Source of the DNA: Lachnospiraceae bacterium
GTDB lineage: Bacteria > Bacillota_A > Clostridia > Lachnospirales > Lachnospiraceae
Length of the DNA stretch: 64,000 nt
Direction: 5' to 3'
Assembly (NCBI GenBank): GCA_017626435.1
Contig: JAGAIR010000002.1
Location: forward strand, 1 to 64,000
The notes under the pieces were generated by a model that did not search any database, was not told the origin of the DNA, and saw only the letters and a list, made by a program, of their open reading frames with translations. Made by a program: the position numbers and the translations under genes. Below, piece after piece: positions 53,000 to 60,731 of this stretch; within the stretch, counting starts at the first letter, position 1, and each line of letters starts with the position of its first letter.

Positions 53000-54019
53000 T
53001 CATTGCTTACGCATGAGTAACGCGGCTATCCGTGATGTACCACATCCATCTACCAATTTGGTCATTCTATCTGCATATACTTCTCTGGCTTCTCTATTTT
53101 GTACAAAGAACAATAATTGTTCCACAACTTTCTTATCAACTTCTGCCTGCCGTGCATCCCCTGCATACTGCATAACATTCCTTTTTCCCATCTCCCGGGT
53201 ACCCTCTAACTGATTGTCCGCAAAAGAAAAACACACCGTTGGTATTCCACAGGCACACAGCTCAAACAATGTGGTTCCCCCTGCGGAAACAGCCACTTCA
53301 CAACGACGCATATATTCGCTCATGTTCAAAACATTCTTATGCAATTGAATCCTGGAATGCTGCAAAGCCAGATTCTGCAAACTCTCCTCGTTCTGATTCA
53401 TACTTCCCACGATCACATGGAACTGGTAGCCAAGAAACGCCTCCTGCTCCAGACAATGCAGCAATATCTTTCCTGTCATATCATATGGGTCTGTCCCACC
53501 TGTAGTAATCAGGATACTCTTTTCCCGTTCCTGTCTACTTTCCTCTGGAAGAAACTCCTCTCTCAGGGGAATAAATTCCACCCCTGCCAGTATCTCAGTG
53601 TCTGCATTGCGATATCTCTCCCGATATGCAGTAAGATCCGGACACAAGCCATAGTGGAGAAGAGCTGACACCTGATATTTTTCTTCTGCCATATCATCAA
53701 TATACAGCACAGGCACACAACGGTTCAGACTGGCAAGATAACATGCAGTGACCTGATAGGAGTCTACCACCAGCCAGTCCAGTTTTTCCTGCTCCACAAC
53801 CTTTTTCATTGCTGGTATCTCTGATTCCATATCATCCCACTGCGTGTGTAATACCCGGTAAGGAATCTTTCTATCCTTCAATCTGGATGCCTCTTTCTCC
53901 TCCGCCATCAGAAACAGACATTCTTCTCCACGCCTTCTGCATTCTGCAGCAATGGCAATACACCGCATCAAATGCCCTGTGGCAATTTTCTCATTGGCAT
54001 CTACCCGAAATCCGATCAT
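53000..54019 (-). CDS. pseG: UDP-2,4-diacetamido-2,4,6-trideoxy-L-altropyranose hydrolase
   Basis: Removes UDP from the pseudaminic acid precursor. The 339-residue GT-B-like hydrolase begins IGFRVDANEKIATGHLMRCIAIA-type sequence (GHLMRC holds the catalytic His, ~15-20). It has DSYQVT and a C-terminal nucleotide-binding part with TTGGTDPYDMTGK (~178), SAGGTTLFELCACGIP (~254) and FSFADNQLEG. The start is ATG 54019 with an AAGGGA site. It lies between fliB and pseI. The GNAT partner is a separate gene (pseH) upstream of fliB rather than fused, as in some bacteria. Confidence 0.92.
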   Translation of the reverse strand: MIGFRVDANEKIATGHLMRCIAIAAECRRRGEECLFLMAEEKEASRLKDRKIPYRVLHTQWDDMESEIPAMKKVVEQEKLDWLVVDSYQVTACYLASLNRCVPVLYIDDMAEEKYQVSALLHYGLCPDLTAYRERYRNADTEILAGVEFIPLREEFLPEESRQEREKSILITTGGTDPYDMTGKILLHCLEQEAFLGYQFHVIVGSMNQNEESLQNLALQHSRIQLHKNVLNMSEYMRRCEVAVSAGGTTLFELCACGIPTVCFSFADNQLEGTREMGKRNVMQYAGDARQAEVDKKVVEQLLFFVQNREAREVYADRMTKLVDGCGTSRIAALLMRKQ

Positions 54020-54071
54020 AGATTCTCATGTCCCTTCTTTCCTGTTTCTCATGCCCAGTTTTCATCCTATT

Positions 54072-55235
54072 TTAAATCAGCACCATCAATATATTAGCCA
54101 CATTATCCTTCCCCAGTTCCTTTATAAACCGGTATAACTCATCATAGAATTTTGCTGCATGGCTCATTTTCCGATCTACAGATGAAATTAATACTTCATA
54201 TTCTTCTCTTTCTATTTTCCCATTTTGTTTCCACAAAGACATGGCAAAAATCTGAATCAGAGCCCATTCAATCATTCTGGAGCTTAAAACTTGTCCAAAC
54301 TGTTCCAGATCCAATGTGATCCAATTCAAAAATAATATGTAAACCAGGAAATGATCCGTGATTGCCGGATACGCTTCTTTCAGATACCAAGAAAACTCTT
54401 TCAAATCCTTTTCCAGCTCTTTTGCATCAGATGTCCATAACCCCAGCTGCTCCGACAGCTTACTGTCACTGTTGATAACCTCTGACAAATGTTCTTTGAT
54501 TATGGAACGAAGCTGAATCAATAGATTTTGCAGGAAAATCCCTTTTGTTGCATATTGCTCTGCCAAGTTCTCACACTGCATATAGATTTCATCCCGGACT
54601 TCCTTCTTATCATAAAGCTCCAGCAACCGGATAACATTTTCCTTGTTCAGCATATTCTCCTGAATCAATTCTTTCATCTTGTACATAACGCTAAAGATAA
54701 TATACACCTTACCGGAAACAAATCTGTATGGATCTTCCTGCACCAGTTCTATTAAAAAAGTTCTTGCCAACGGCAAGCTGTCGTATCTCTGATAGTCTAT
54801 TGTATCTTCCTCTGCTTCCACTTCATTTTCCGTATACCCAAAATCAATCGGCTCTGCCTCCAACAGATATCCAGCCACAACGGGACAAACTATTTCAACA
54901 GTCCCCTCAATGATATCACCATACTTTACCAGAGATCTCGGAAAACCAGTGCAGGTAGCAGACAGCTTATCCTCTCCACATTCCCTTACCAGTCTGCACC
55001 AGCCATCCTCGGTCAAAAGCGCACAAACATCATTTCTCGTTTTCATGCAATGATTCTCTTTATCGATAGCATCCATAAGCTCATTTCTAAAGGGATGTTC
55101 CATATTTTCATAACAGGCGATTTCCTCATCCTTCAATGAAATATTCCACTTGGCAGAACAACACGTTAAAGGACAGGAGCCTCCAATACATTGAAAACGG
55201 GAAAGCCAGGTCATATATAATACTTTTTGTTTCAC
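54072..55235 (-). CDS. fliB: Flagellin lysine-N-methylase (FliB)
   Basis: FliB methylates surface lysines of flagellin. The product is 387 residues from the GTG at 55235. The N-terminal cysteine cluster CIGGSCPLTCCSAKW (~14-28, in the FQCIGG context) and later cysteines (CALL, CRLVRECGE, CTGFPR) match the family, consistent with the Fe-S centre proposed for FliB. The remainder is largely helical. A longer in-frame start at 55352 would overlap pseH and adds a basic, non-homologous segment. GGAGGAG five bases before GTG decides the start. It lies between pseH and pseG, inside the pseudaminic acid operon. Confidence 0.85.
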   Translation of the reverse strand: MKQKVLYMTWLSRFQCIGGSCPLTCCSAKWNISLKDEEIACYENMEHPFRNELMDAIDKENHCMKTRNDVCALLTEDGWCRLVRECGEDKLSATCTGFPRSLVKYGDIIEGTVEIVCPVVAGYLLEAEPIDFGYTENEVEAEEDTIDYQRYDSLPLARTFLIELVQEDPYRFVSGKVYIIFSVMYKMKELIQENMLNKENVIRLLELYDKKEVRDEIYMQCENLAEQYATKGIFLQNLLIQLRSIIKEHLSEVINSDSKLSEQLGLWTSDAKELEKDLKEFSWYLKEAYPAITDHFLVYILFLNWITLDLEQFGQVLSSRMIEWALIQIFAMSLWKQNGKIEREEYEVLISSVDRKMSHAAKFYDELYRFIKELGKDNVANILMVLI

Positions 55236-55240
55236 AGATT

Positions 55241-55247
55241 CTCCTCC
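55241..55247 (-). promoter_or_regulatory. Ribosome binding site that selects the fliB GTG start
   Basis: On the minus strand GGAGGAG is followed by AATCT and GTG. The only upstream in-frame ATG overlaps pseH and has no comparable site, so translation most likely begins at this GTG. Confidence 0.7.
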
Positions 55248-55269
55248 GTTCCTTTTCCATTTCTTCCCA

Positions 55270-55746
55270 TCAGCCCTCTGATGGCAATTTCTTTGTTTTC
55301 CAATAATGAGAAACCCTTTCGTCCTCTTCTTTCTGATATCCCAGTTTTTCAAAACATCTTTGGGATGCCGTATTTTCTTCTTTCACTACAGCATGAAGGG
55401 TTTCCACTCTCTGGGGCATAACCTCCTCCAGCATCTGCAGCATTTGATATCCCAGTCCACGTCCACGGTAATCTGCGGCAATAGAATAGCTGATAGTTCC
55501 TACATTCTCCTCCAAATCCAGCCGGACCTGTCCAACTGCACTTTCTCCATTCATAAAAATATAAATATAGCAATCCTCCGAAGACATTTTTCTGGAGAAC
55601 CAACGGCAATGCTCTTCATAAGATATCATCGCCGGATTCAGGGAGTTTGCACGGCATTGGGGATCATTACACCACAAATATAGCAATTCACGGTCTGCCG
55701 GGGTTACGCAACGCAGATAAAGGCTGTTTTCCTTCTGCTTTTCCAT
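55270..55746 (-). CDS. pseH: PseH-like N-acetyltransferase (GNAT family)
   Basis: Predicted to acetylate the 4-amino group made by PseC, using acetyl-CoA. The 158-residue GNAT protein has LYLWCNDPQCRANSLNP (~22-38), ISYEEHCRWF (~41) and the CoA loop DYRGRGLGYQML (~93-104), then NTASQRCFEKLGY. The W-N-D-P and S-x-E-E-H-x-x-W-F elements are typical of PseH proteins. ATG 55746 follows AAGGGTG. It is upstream of fliB in the same operon. A related GNAT at 59574 lacks these elements, so this one is the better PseH candidate. Confidence 0.82.
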   Translation of the reverse strand: MEKQKENSLYLRCVTPADRELLYLWCNDPQCRANSLNPAMISYEEHCRWFSRKMSSEDCYIYIFMNGESAVGQVRLDLEENVGTISYSIAADYRGRGLGYQMLQMLEEVMPQRVETLHAVVKEENTASQRCFEKLGYQKEEDERVSHYWKTKKLPSEG

Positions 55747-55807
55747 TTTATCACCCTTCTTTTTTCATTTTACCATAGAGTTTTCGAATTTCATAGATTC
55801 TCTCTTT

Positions 55808-56917
55808 TTACCTTGACTCATTTATAATATTTACAATCTTTTCAACCTGTTCCAGCTCTAAATCAGCATACAACGGCAACACCAAAATCCTGTCTGACAC
55901 ATATCTGGCATTCTCTAATGGCATTTCCCTGTATTTATTGCGAAAACACGCCTGGTCAGAGGTCAGGGGATAAAAGTATTTCCGGCTGAAAATCTCATGT
56001 TCTTTCAGCAGATCATATACCTCATTCCTCGTCCTTCCAAAGATGTTTTCATCAATTTGAATGGGAAAGTAGGCATAATTCCCCTTTACTTCTGGCTGAT
56101 CCTCTAAATAACGAATCCCCTCCACAGGTGCCAGTAATTCCCTGTACTTTTCAACAATCTTTTTTCTCCTGGCAATTTCCACATCAATATGTCTCAAATT
56201 GCAGATTCCCATTGCCGCCGCAAATTCATTCATCTTAGCATTGGCACCAACTTCTGCTACCACTTCCTCCGAGCGAATCCCAAAATTCTTCAGGTTGTAC
56301 AAGGTAGTATACAACTCTGGATTATTAAAGGTTACTGCACCGCCTTCTATTGTATGAAATACTTTTGTAGCATGAAAACTAAAGGTAGAAGCATTGCCAA
56401 AAGTACCAATCCCCTCTTCCTGATAGGTAACACCAAAAGCATGGGCTGCATCATATATCACCTTTAAATTATACTTTTCTGCAATCTGTCTGATTTTTTC
56501 CACATGGCAAACCCTTCCATAGACATGAACCGGAACGATTGCTACTGTCTTTTCCGTAATCAGTGCTTCGATTTTTTCCTCGTCAATGGTATAGTCTGAT
56601 AATTTGATATCACAAAATATTGGTTTTAATCCATTCCGTACAATCGCATGCGTCGTAGAAATAAAAGTAAATGGTGTGGTGATCACCTCAGAACCCCGTG
56701 GGAATTTCATAGCTGAAATGGCAAGCTCCAGTGCCATATGCCCATTGACCATTAAAGAAATTCCATTTAATTTTAAATACTCCTTTAACTCCTGCTCTAA
56801 TCTTTTATGAAGATCTCCCATGTTAGTCAGCCAATGGGAATCCCACAAAGGCTTAATCATTTCTGTATATTCTTCCCAGGATGGCATGGAAGATCTGGTC
56901 ACATATATTTTTTCCAT
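55808..56917 (-). CDS. DegT/DnrJ/EryC1-family sugar aminotransferase
   Basis: A 369-residue PLP enzyme that aminates a keto-deoxysugar nucleotide. It starts VTRSSMPSWEEYTEMIKPLW and has the HWLTNMG segment near residue 28, NGHMALELA (~58), DAAHAFGV (~155) and the PLP lysine in SFHATKVFHTIEGG (~180). The pattern is closer to dTDP-4-amino-4,6-dideoxyglucose or VioA-like enzymes than to PseC, so it probably makes a second amino-sugar. No matching dehydratase or thymidylyltransferase is in the window. ATG 56917 follows GAGGAA; it lies between the methyltransferase and pseH. Confidence 0.85.
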   Translation of the reverse strand: MEKIYVTRSSMPSWEEYTEMIKPLWDSHWLTNMGDLHKRLEQELKEYLKLNGISLMVNGHMALELAISAMKFPRGSEVITTPFTFISTTHAIVRNGLKPIFCDIKLSDYTIDEEKIEALITEKTVAIVPVHVYGRVCHVEKIRQIAEKYNLKVIYDAAHAFGVTYQEEGIGTFGNASTFSFHATKVFHTIEGGAVTFNNPELYTTLYNLKNFGIRSEEVVAEVGANAKMNEFAAAMGICNLRHIDVEIARRKKIVEKYRELLAPVEGIRYLEDQPEVKGNYAYFPIQIDENIFGRTRNEVYDLLKEHEIFSRKYFYPLTSDQACFRNKYREMPLENARYVSDRILVLPLYADLELEQVEKIVNIINESR

Positions 56918-56930
56918 AGTATTCCTCTTT

Positions 56931-57668
56931 TTATTTTATACAAACACAATATATGCTCGAACACAGCTCCGGATATTGCTGTCCCAGGGAATAGCAGCCG
57001 TCAAGATACTCTTTTGAAATAATGTCTGTCTCTAACAGTCTGTCCCACTGGAAATTTGCCAGTGCCTTAAAAAAGATACCCGATTTGTGTATCACATTAA
57101 ATTCCGCTTTCTTGATTTCTGACTCCAGAGTATCCAGACTATATGTAATTCTATGGCCATGGATCCGCTCCGCCTCTGTCACAGCTGCGTTTGACTCAAT
57201 AAGTCCCATTTTTACTGCTATCTGTCTGGAAGGTGCATTTGCATTGGGGCATGCCACAAACAAAACTCCGTTTTCAGACAGCCATTCCTCTTTAATCTTC
57301 TTTAACAGACCTACTCTGTCATCAATATGTTCCAAAACATGCGTCAGGAAAATATTATCATACTTTTTTTCTAATTTTGCATCCTCAAACATAGATTGAA
57401 CGAATTGAATATGACGATACTCTTTCAATTTTTCTCTGGCAGCAGTTATCGCTTCCCGGGAAGCTTCCACACAGGTAATCTCATCAAACATTCCGGCAAT
57501 CCGCTCTGTGAATGCACCCTGAAAACACCCCAGTTCCAGTGCCGTTCCTTTTTTCATAAATGGCTCAAAGGATTGAATCATATACGGATGCATAACATCA
57601 AAATCAAAATTGTATGCATATTTTCTGGTCTTGTTATCCTTACTTTCCATATCATAGTCTCTATTCAT
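56931..57668 (-). CDS. Class I SAM-dependent methyltransferase
   Basis: A 245-residue cytosolic methyltransferase. The SAM loop is ALELGCFQGAFTERIA (~43-58), followed by CVEASREAI (acidic residue contacting ribose), FEDAKLEKKYDNIFLTHVLEH (quoted in part: DNIFLTHVLEHIDD, ~103) and VACPNANAPSR. This is the pattern of small-molecule or sugar methyltransferases. Given the sugar-modifying neighbours, a deoxysugar or glycan hydroxyl is the likely target, but the substrate is not readable. The ATG directly follows the upstream stop (TAAATG) and has GGAGGAG nine bases upstream. Confidence 0.85.
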   Translation of the reverse strand: MNRDYDMESKDNKTRKYAYNFDFDVMHPYMIQSFEPFMKKGTALELGCFQGAFTERIAGMFDEITCVEASREAITAAREKLKEYRHIQFVQSMFEDAKLEKKYDNIFLTHVLEHIDDRVGLLKKIKEEWLSENGVLFVACPNANAPSRQIAVKMGLIESNAAVTEAERIHGHRITYSLDTLESEIKKAEFNVIHKSGIFFKALANFQWDRLLETDIISKEYLDGCYSLGQQYPELCSSIYCVCIK

Positions 57669-58601
57669 TTATAACTCCTCCATTCTTGCCAGTCCAAATC
57701 CATTCTTTCCGAACTCATTTCCATTGTACAGCATGTACAATTTCTGATCCATTTCAAATACATTTGGATAGCATTGCATCTGGCTGTCCCATCCAGCTTC
57801 TGGTGTCGTAAAGTTTAATTTCTCATCACATCTTTTCCAATTCTTCAAGTCATCGGAACAGGCATAGCCAATCCGATAGGAACGGGCACTATTCTGGCGA
57901 AAATCATAGGAATGTCTGTAGCAGAAAAACATATGATACCTGTTCTGATAAAATACAACACAAGGCAACGCCTGGGATTCATCCGGTATCACATCCGATA
58001 GGATCGGAACACCATCTTTCTTCCAATCGATCCCGTTCTCTGAAACAGCATGACCTATTTTATAAATCCGGTCTGGCTCCTTATTCTCTTCAAATACCTT
58101 CCATTCCTGTCCAAAAATATACCACATATGAAATTGATTTTGAAATCTCCGTACAAATCCATCAATAACTAAAAACGGTTCATCCAGTGAACTGGTCAGC
58201 ACCGGTCCCTCTCCCATCCGCTCAAAACTTTTCCCATTATCATTAGATACTGCCAGACCGATTCCAGTATCTACTGAAACAGATATCCTTCTAGACCATC
58301 CACTTGTATAGGCCCAGATCTTATCCTCATATTTGATTGGGCTAAACGGAAAAATACCATGTTCATCAAAGCAGCCCAGTTTTCCATCTGGTATAATTTG
58401 CTTTGAAACCGTTTGAACTGTTTGAAAATCTTTTGAAAAATCAGCATAGCAAACATAACTGATCAGCTTTTTCCCATCTCTCTTACAGGCAGAGAAATAT
58501 ACTCTTACATAGTCCTCAAAAACAATCGCCTGTGGTGATTTTGCATATTCCATCCCATATTCCTGTGGTGAGAATACCCGTCCACACTTTTTCCATATCA
58601 C
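57669..58601 (-). CDS. Five-bladed beta-propeller protein, GH43/GH32-like, copy 2
   Basis: About 310 residues without a signal peptide. Repeated blade motifs (IGLAVSNDNGKSFER, IGHAVSENGIDWKK, IGYACSDDLKNWKR) and the DEPFLVIDGFVRR, YHMFFCYRH segments resemble glycosidase or phosphorylase propellers (GH43, GH32, GH130-like), but I cannot assign catalytic acids. The start is GTG 58601, which overlaps the previous stop as GTGA and has AAGGGGG upstream; the ATG at 58640 is inside the paralogue. It is paralogous to the next gene along its whole length. A role in trimming or recognising a cytosolic sugar intermediate is possible; no function is established. Confidence 0.72.
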   Translation of the reverse strand: MIWKKCGRVFSPQEYGMEYAKSPQAIVFEDYVRVYFSACKRDGKKLISYVCYADFSKDFQTVQTVSKQIIPDGKLGCFDEHGIFPFSPIKYEDKIWAYTSGWSRRISVSVDTGIGLAVSNDNGKSFERMGEGPVLTSSLDEPFLVIDGFVRRFQNQFHMWYIFGQEWKVFEENKEPDRIYKIGHAVSENGIDWKKDGVPILSDVIPDESQALPCVVFYQNRYHMFFCYRHSYDFRQNSARSYRIGYACSDDLKNWKRCDEKLNFTTPEAGWDSQMQCYPNVFEMDQKLYMLYNGNEFGKNGFGLARMEEL

Positions 58602-59572
58602 TCCAAAGCCCCCTTTAATTCTGCCAGTCCAAAGCCGCATTTTCCGACTTCATTCCCCAGATAAAGCATATATATTTTCCCGTCACATTCAAAGACATGG
58701 GGATATGCCACCATCTCACTGTCCCATTCCTTTGAATCAGAAGATACATCAATTCCTGCTTTTTCATCCTCTCTCTGCCAATGAATCAAATCTTCAGAAT
58801 ACGCATACCCTATTCTGTAACTATTTCTGGAATCTTTTCGGAAGTTTGTATGATTTCTATAACAGAAAAACATATGGTACTTTCCATTTTGAAAAATAAC
58901 GTCTCCACATGCCTGGGATTCCATCTCCCCTAATTTATCTTCCATAATATTTCTGTTGCATTTTTCCCAATGGATACCATCCTCAGAAACTGCCATGCGT
59001 AATTTGTAACAAATCTCTGGTCTCATCTCTTCTTTCGTCCACAATTTTCCTGCTGAATAAAACAGATACCATTTATCATGGTAGATCCTTACCTTCGGGG
59101 AACAGATCATATATGGTTCATACAAAGAGCTGGTCAGCACCGGTCCACGTCCTATTTTTTGAAAGGATTCTCCATTGTCTTCACTTACTGCGCATCCGAT
59201 GGATGTATTAAACGGAACAGATTCACATCTGGTTACGCCGCCATAATATCCATAAATTTTATCCTGGCTACGGATAACAGAAAATGGATATGTTCCAAAT
59301 TCATCAAACTCTCCCAGGCCACCAGGCCCTAAAACCGGCTTCTCACCTATCTTTACTATATCACAAGGATTTTCTCTGGACAAATCAACATAAGATACCC
59401 TGCTGATGGTCTGTCCTGCTTCATTGGGCTTTTCTCGGCAGCAAAAATACACTCTGATGAAATCATCAAACAAAAGTGTATTCTCTCCCTGAGCAAAATT
59501 CCATCTCCAATATGGTCTTTGCCCACATTTTTCCGGATTAAATATCAGCCCCTTCTTTTCCCAGTAAAACAT
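58598..59572 (-). CDS. Five-bladed beta-propeller protein, GH43/GH32-like, copy 1
   Basis: A 324-residue paralogue of the downstream gene with the same blade motifs (IGCAVSEDNGESFQK, LRMAVSEDGIHWEK, IGYAYSEDLIHWQR), LGEFDEFGTYPF, SSLYEPYM and YHMFFCYRNH. Like its partner it has no signal peptide, so it would work in the cytosol. ATG 59572 follows GGAGGTTTGAC and is one base after the GNAT stop. The two genes overlap by four bases, so equal synthesis is expected and a heterodimer is conceivable. The function is unknown. Confidence 0.72.
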   Translation of the reverse strand: MFYWEKKGLIFNPEKCGQRPYWRWNFAQGENTLLFDDFIRVYFCCREKPNEAGQTISRVSYVDLSRENPCDIVKIGEKPVLGPGGLGEFDEFGTYPFSVIRSQDKIYGYYGGVTRCESVPFNTSIGCAVSEDNGESFQKIGRGPVLTSSLYEPYMICSPKVRIYHDKWYLFYSAGKLWTKEEMRPEICYKLRMAVSEDGIHWEKCNRNIMEDKLGEMESQACGDVIFQNGKYHMFFCYRNHTNFRKDSRNSYRIGYAYSEDLIHWQREDEKAGIDVSSDSKEWDSEMVAYPHVFECDGKIYMLYLGNEVGKCGFGLAELKGALE

Positions 59573-59573
59573 G

Positions 59574-60011
59574 TCAAACCTCCTTTTCCATGTAAAACGA
59601 ATCTACTGATGCATCTCCTGTCATCTGAAAGCCCTTTTTTCTATAAAACCGGCAAGCAGACGTATTTTTTTTATCTACCTCCAGACAAAGCCTGTTCATC
59701 TGATTTTTTCTGCATTTTTCACAGATAAAATCAATTGCACAGCTTCCTAATTTCATTCCCTGATATCTTGTTTCAATGGCAATCAATGTCAGATATGCCC
59801 TTTTTTCTATTATATCATTATTATAAAAAGAAAAAAATCCTGCCGTCTCTCCTTCCTGATAGATCACATAGTTTTCTGCATATTCAAACAGTTTTTCTGA
59901 ATACTCTTCCAGATTCTGCACTCTGTCAGAAATTTTCCTCGTTGCACTGGCATCGTACCTTTTCAAAAACTGAAAGACAGCCTCTTCTGATTCAAGTTTT
60001 ACCATTTCCAT
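59574..60011 (-). CDS. GNAT-family N-acetyltransferase
   Basis: A 145-residue acyltransferase with the GNAT core: ETAGFFSFYNND, LTLIAIETRYQGMKLGSCAI (loop YQGMKLG, ~83-90, binds CoA) and NTSACRFYRKKGFQ near the C-terminus. It is separated by single bases from WbqC and from the propeller gene, so the three are translated together. Its likely task is N-acylation of the amino-sugar made by the DegT enzyme; acetylation of a protein is an alternative. ATG 60011 has GGAG ten bases upstream, within the WbqC stop region. Confidence 0.8.
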   Translation of the reverse strand: MEMVKLESEEAVFQFLKRYDASATRKISDRVQNLEEYSEKLFEYAENYVIYQEGETAGFFSFYNNDIIEKRAYLTLIAIETRYQGMKLGSCAIDFICEKCRKNQMNRLCLEVDKKNTSACRFYRKKGFQMTGDASVDSFYMEKEV

Positions 60012-60012
60012 A

Positions 60013-60723
60013 TCAATGTTCTCCTTCCAGCAGATGGTAATTCAAAAGCATCTGTTTTACCTGCTCCTTTGAATTGAACATTAATACATCAATAATTGAC
60101 AGCCCTGGAACAAACTGATTTTTAAACTGGGGATACTCCTGAAGTTCTGTCTGTATAAAACGCAATTCCATTCCTTCCTTTGCAAATGCACCGGAATGAT
60201 ACAATTCCATTCCTCCAATGGCATTAATGTATCTTTCACAATTTCTTTCTTTGCAAATTGCAATCACTTTATCCTGCCCCTTTAAATGATTGTCATACTT
60301 CATCTGGGAAGAAATAAGAATCGGTGTTGTGATATCAAGATACTGACATACTTCTTTGACAGAATGAAATATGTACTGAAATAAGTTATCTTCTTCATAA
60401 CAAATGATATCCCGGAGCCATTCTGATATCACAGGATAGTATGGTGCCTTATGATATGTGGTTTCTATCTGCTTCATCATTTTCTCACGTTCAAAAGAAT
60501 CTGCCAGAATTCTTTCCCGGATATCCAAAAAATCCGAATCCTTCTTTAACGGCAGAGTAATATATTTATCCCTATCCCCCTGCAGAATCCTATTCCGATT
60601 AATCCATCCTTTTTTCGTATATTGAATATTATCATAAATAACAAATTCATCCACTGCATGGATCAACTGAAAATATCCGATATATGGCATAAAATAAGCC
60701 TGCATAATACCTACACTTTTCAT
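60013..60723 (-). CDS. WbqC-like family protein
   Basis: A 236-residue protein with the family features GIMQAYFMPYIGYFQLI (~5-21), VDEFVIYDNIQYTKKGWINRN (quoted in part: YDNIQYTKKGWINRN, ~30-44) and KYITLPLKK, ending INAIGG, FVPGLSIIDVLM and LLNYHLL. WbqC proteins occur in O-antigen and flagellin glycan loci, and most have no defined reaction; some are thought to modify amino-sugars. It is soluble, with no membrane segment. It lies nine bases after the copy 2 glycosyltransferase and one base before the GNAT gene. A shared role in making an N-substituted deoxysugar is inferred. Confidence 0.82.
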   Translation of the reverse strand: MKSVGIMQAYFMPYIGYFQLIHAVDEFVIYDNIQYTKKGWINRNRILQGDRDKYITLPLKKDSDFLDIRERILADSFEREKMMKQIETTYHKAPYYPVISEWLRDIICYEEDNLFQYIFHSVKEVCQYLDITTPILISSQMKYDNHLKGQDKVIAICKERNCERYINAIGGMELYHSGAFAKEGMELRFIQTELQEYPQFKNQFVPGLSIIDVLMFNSKEQVKQMLLNYHLLEGEH

Positions 60724-60731
60724 TTTTCTAC

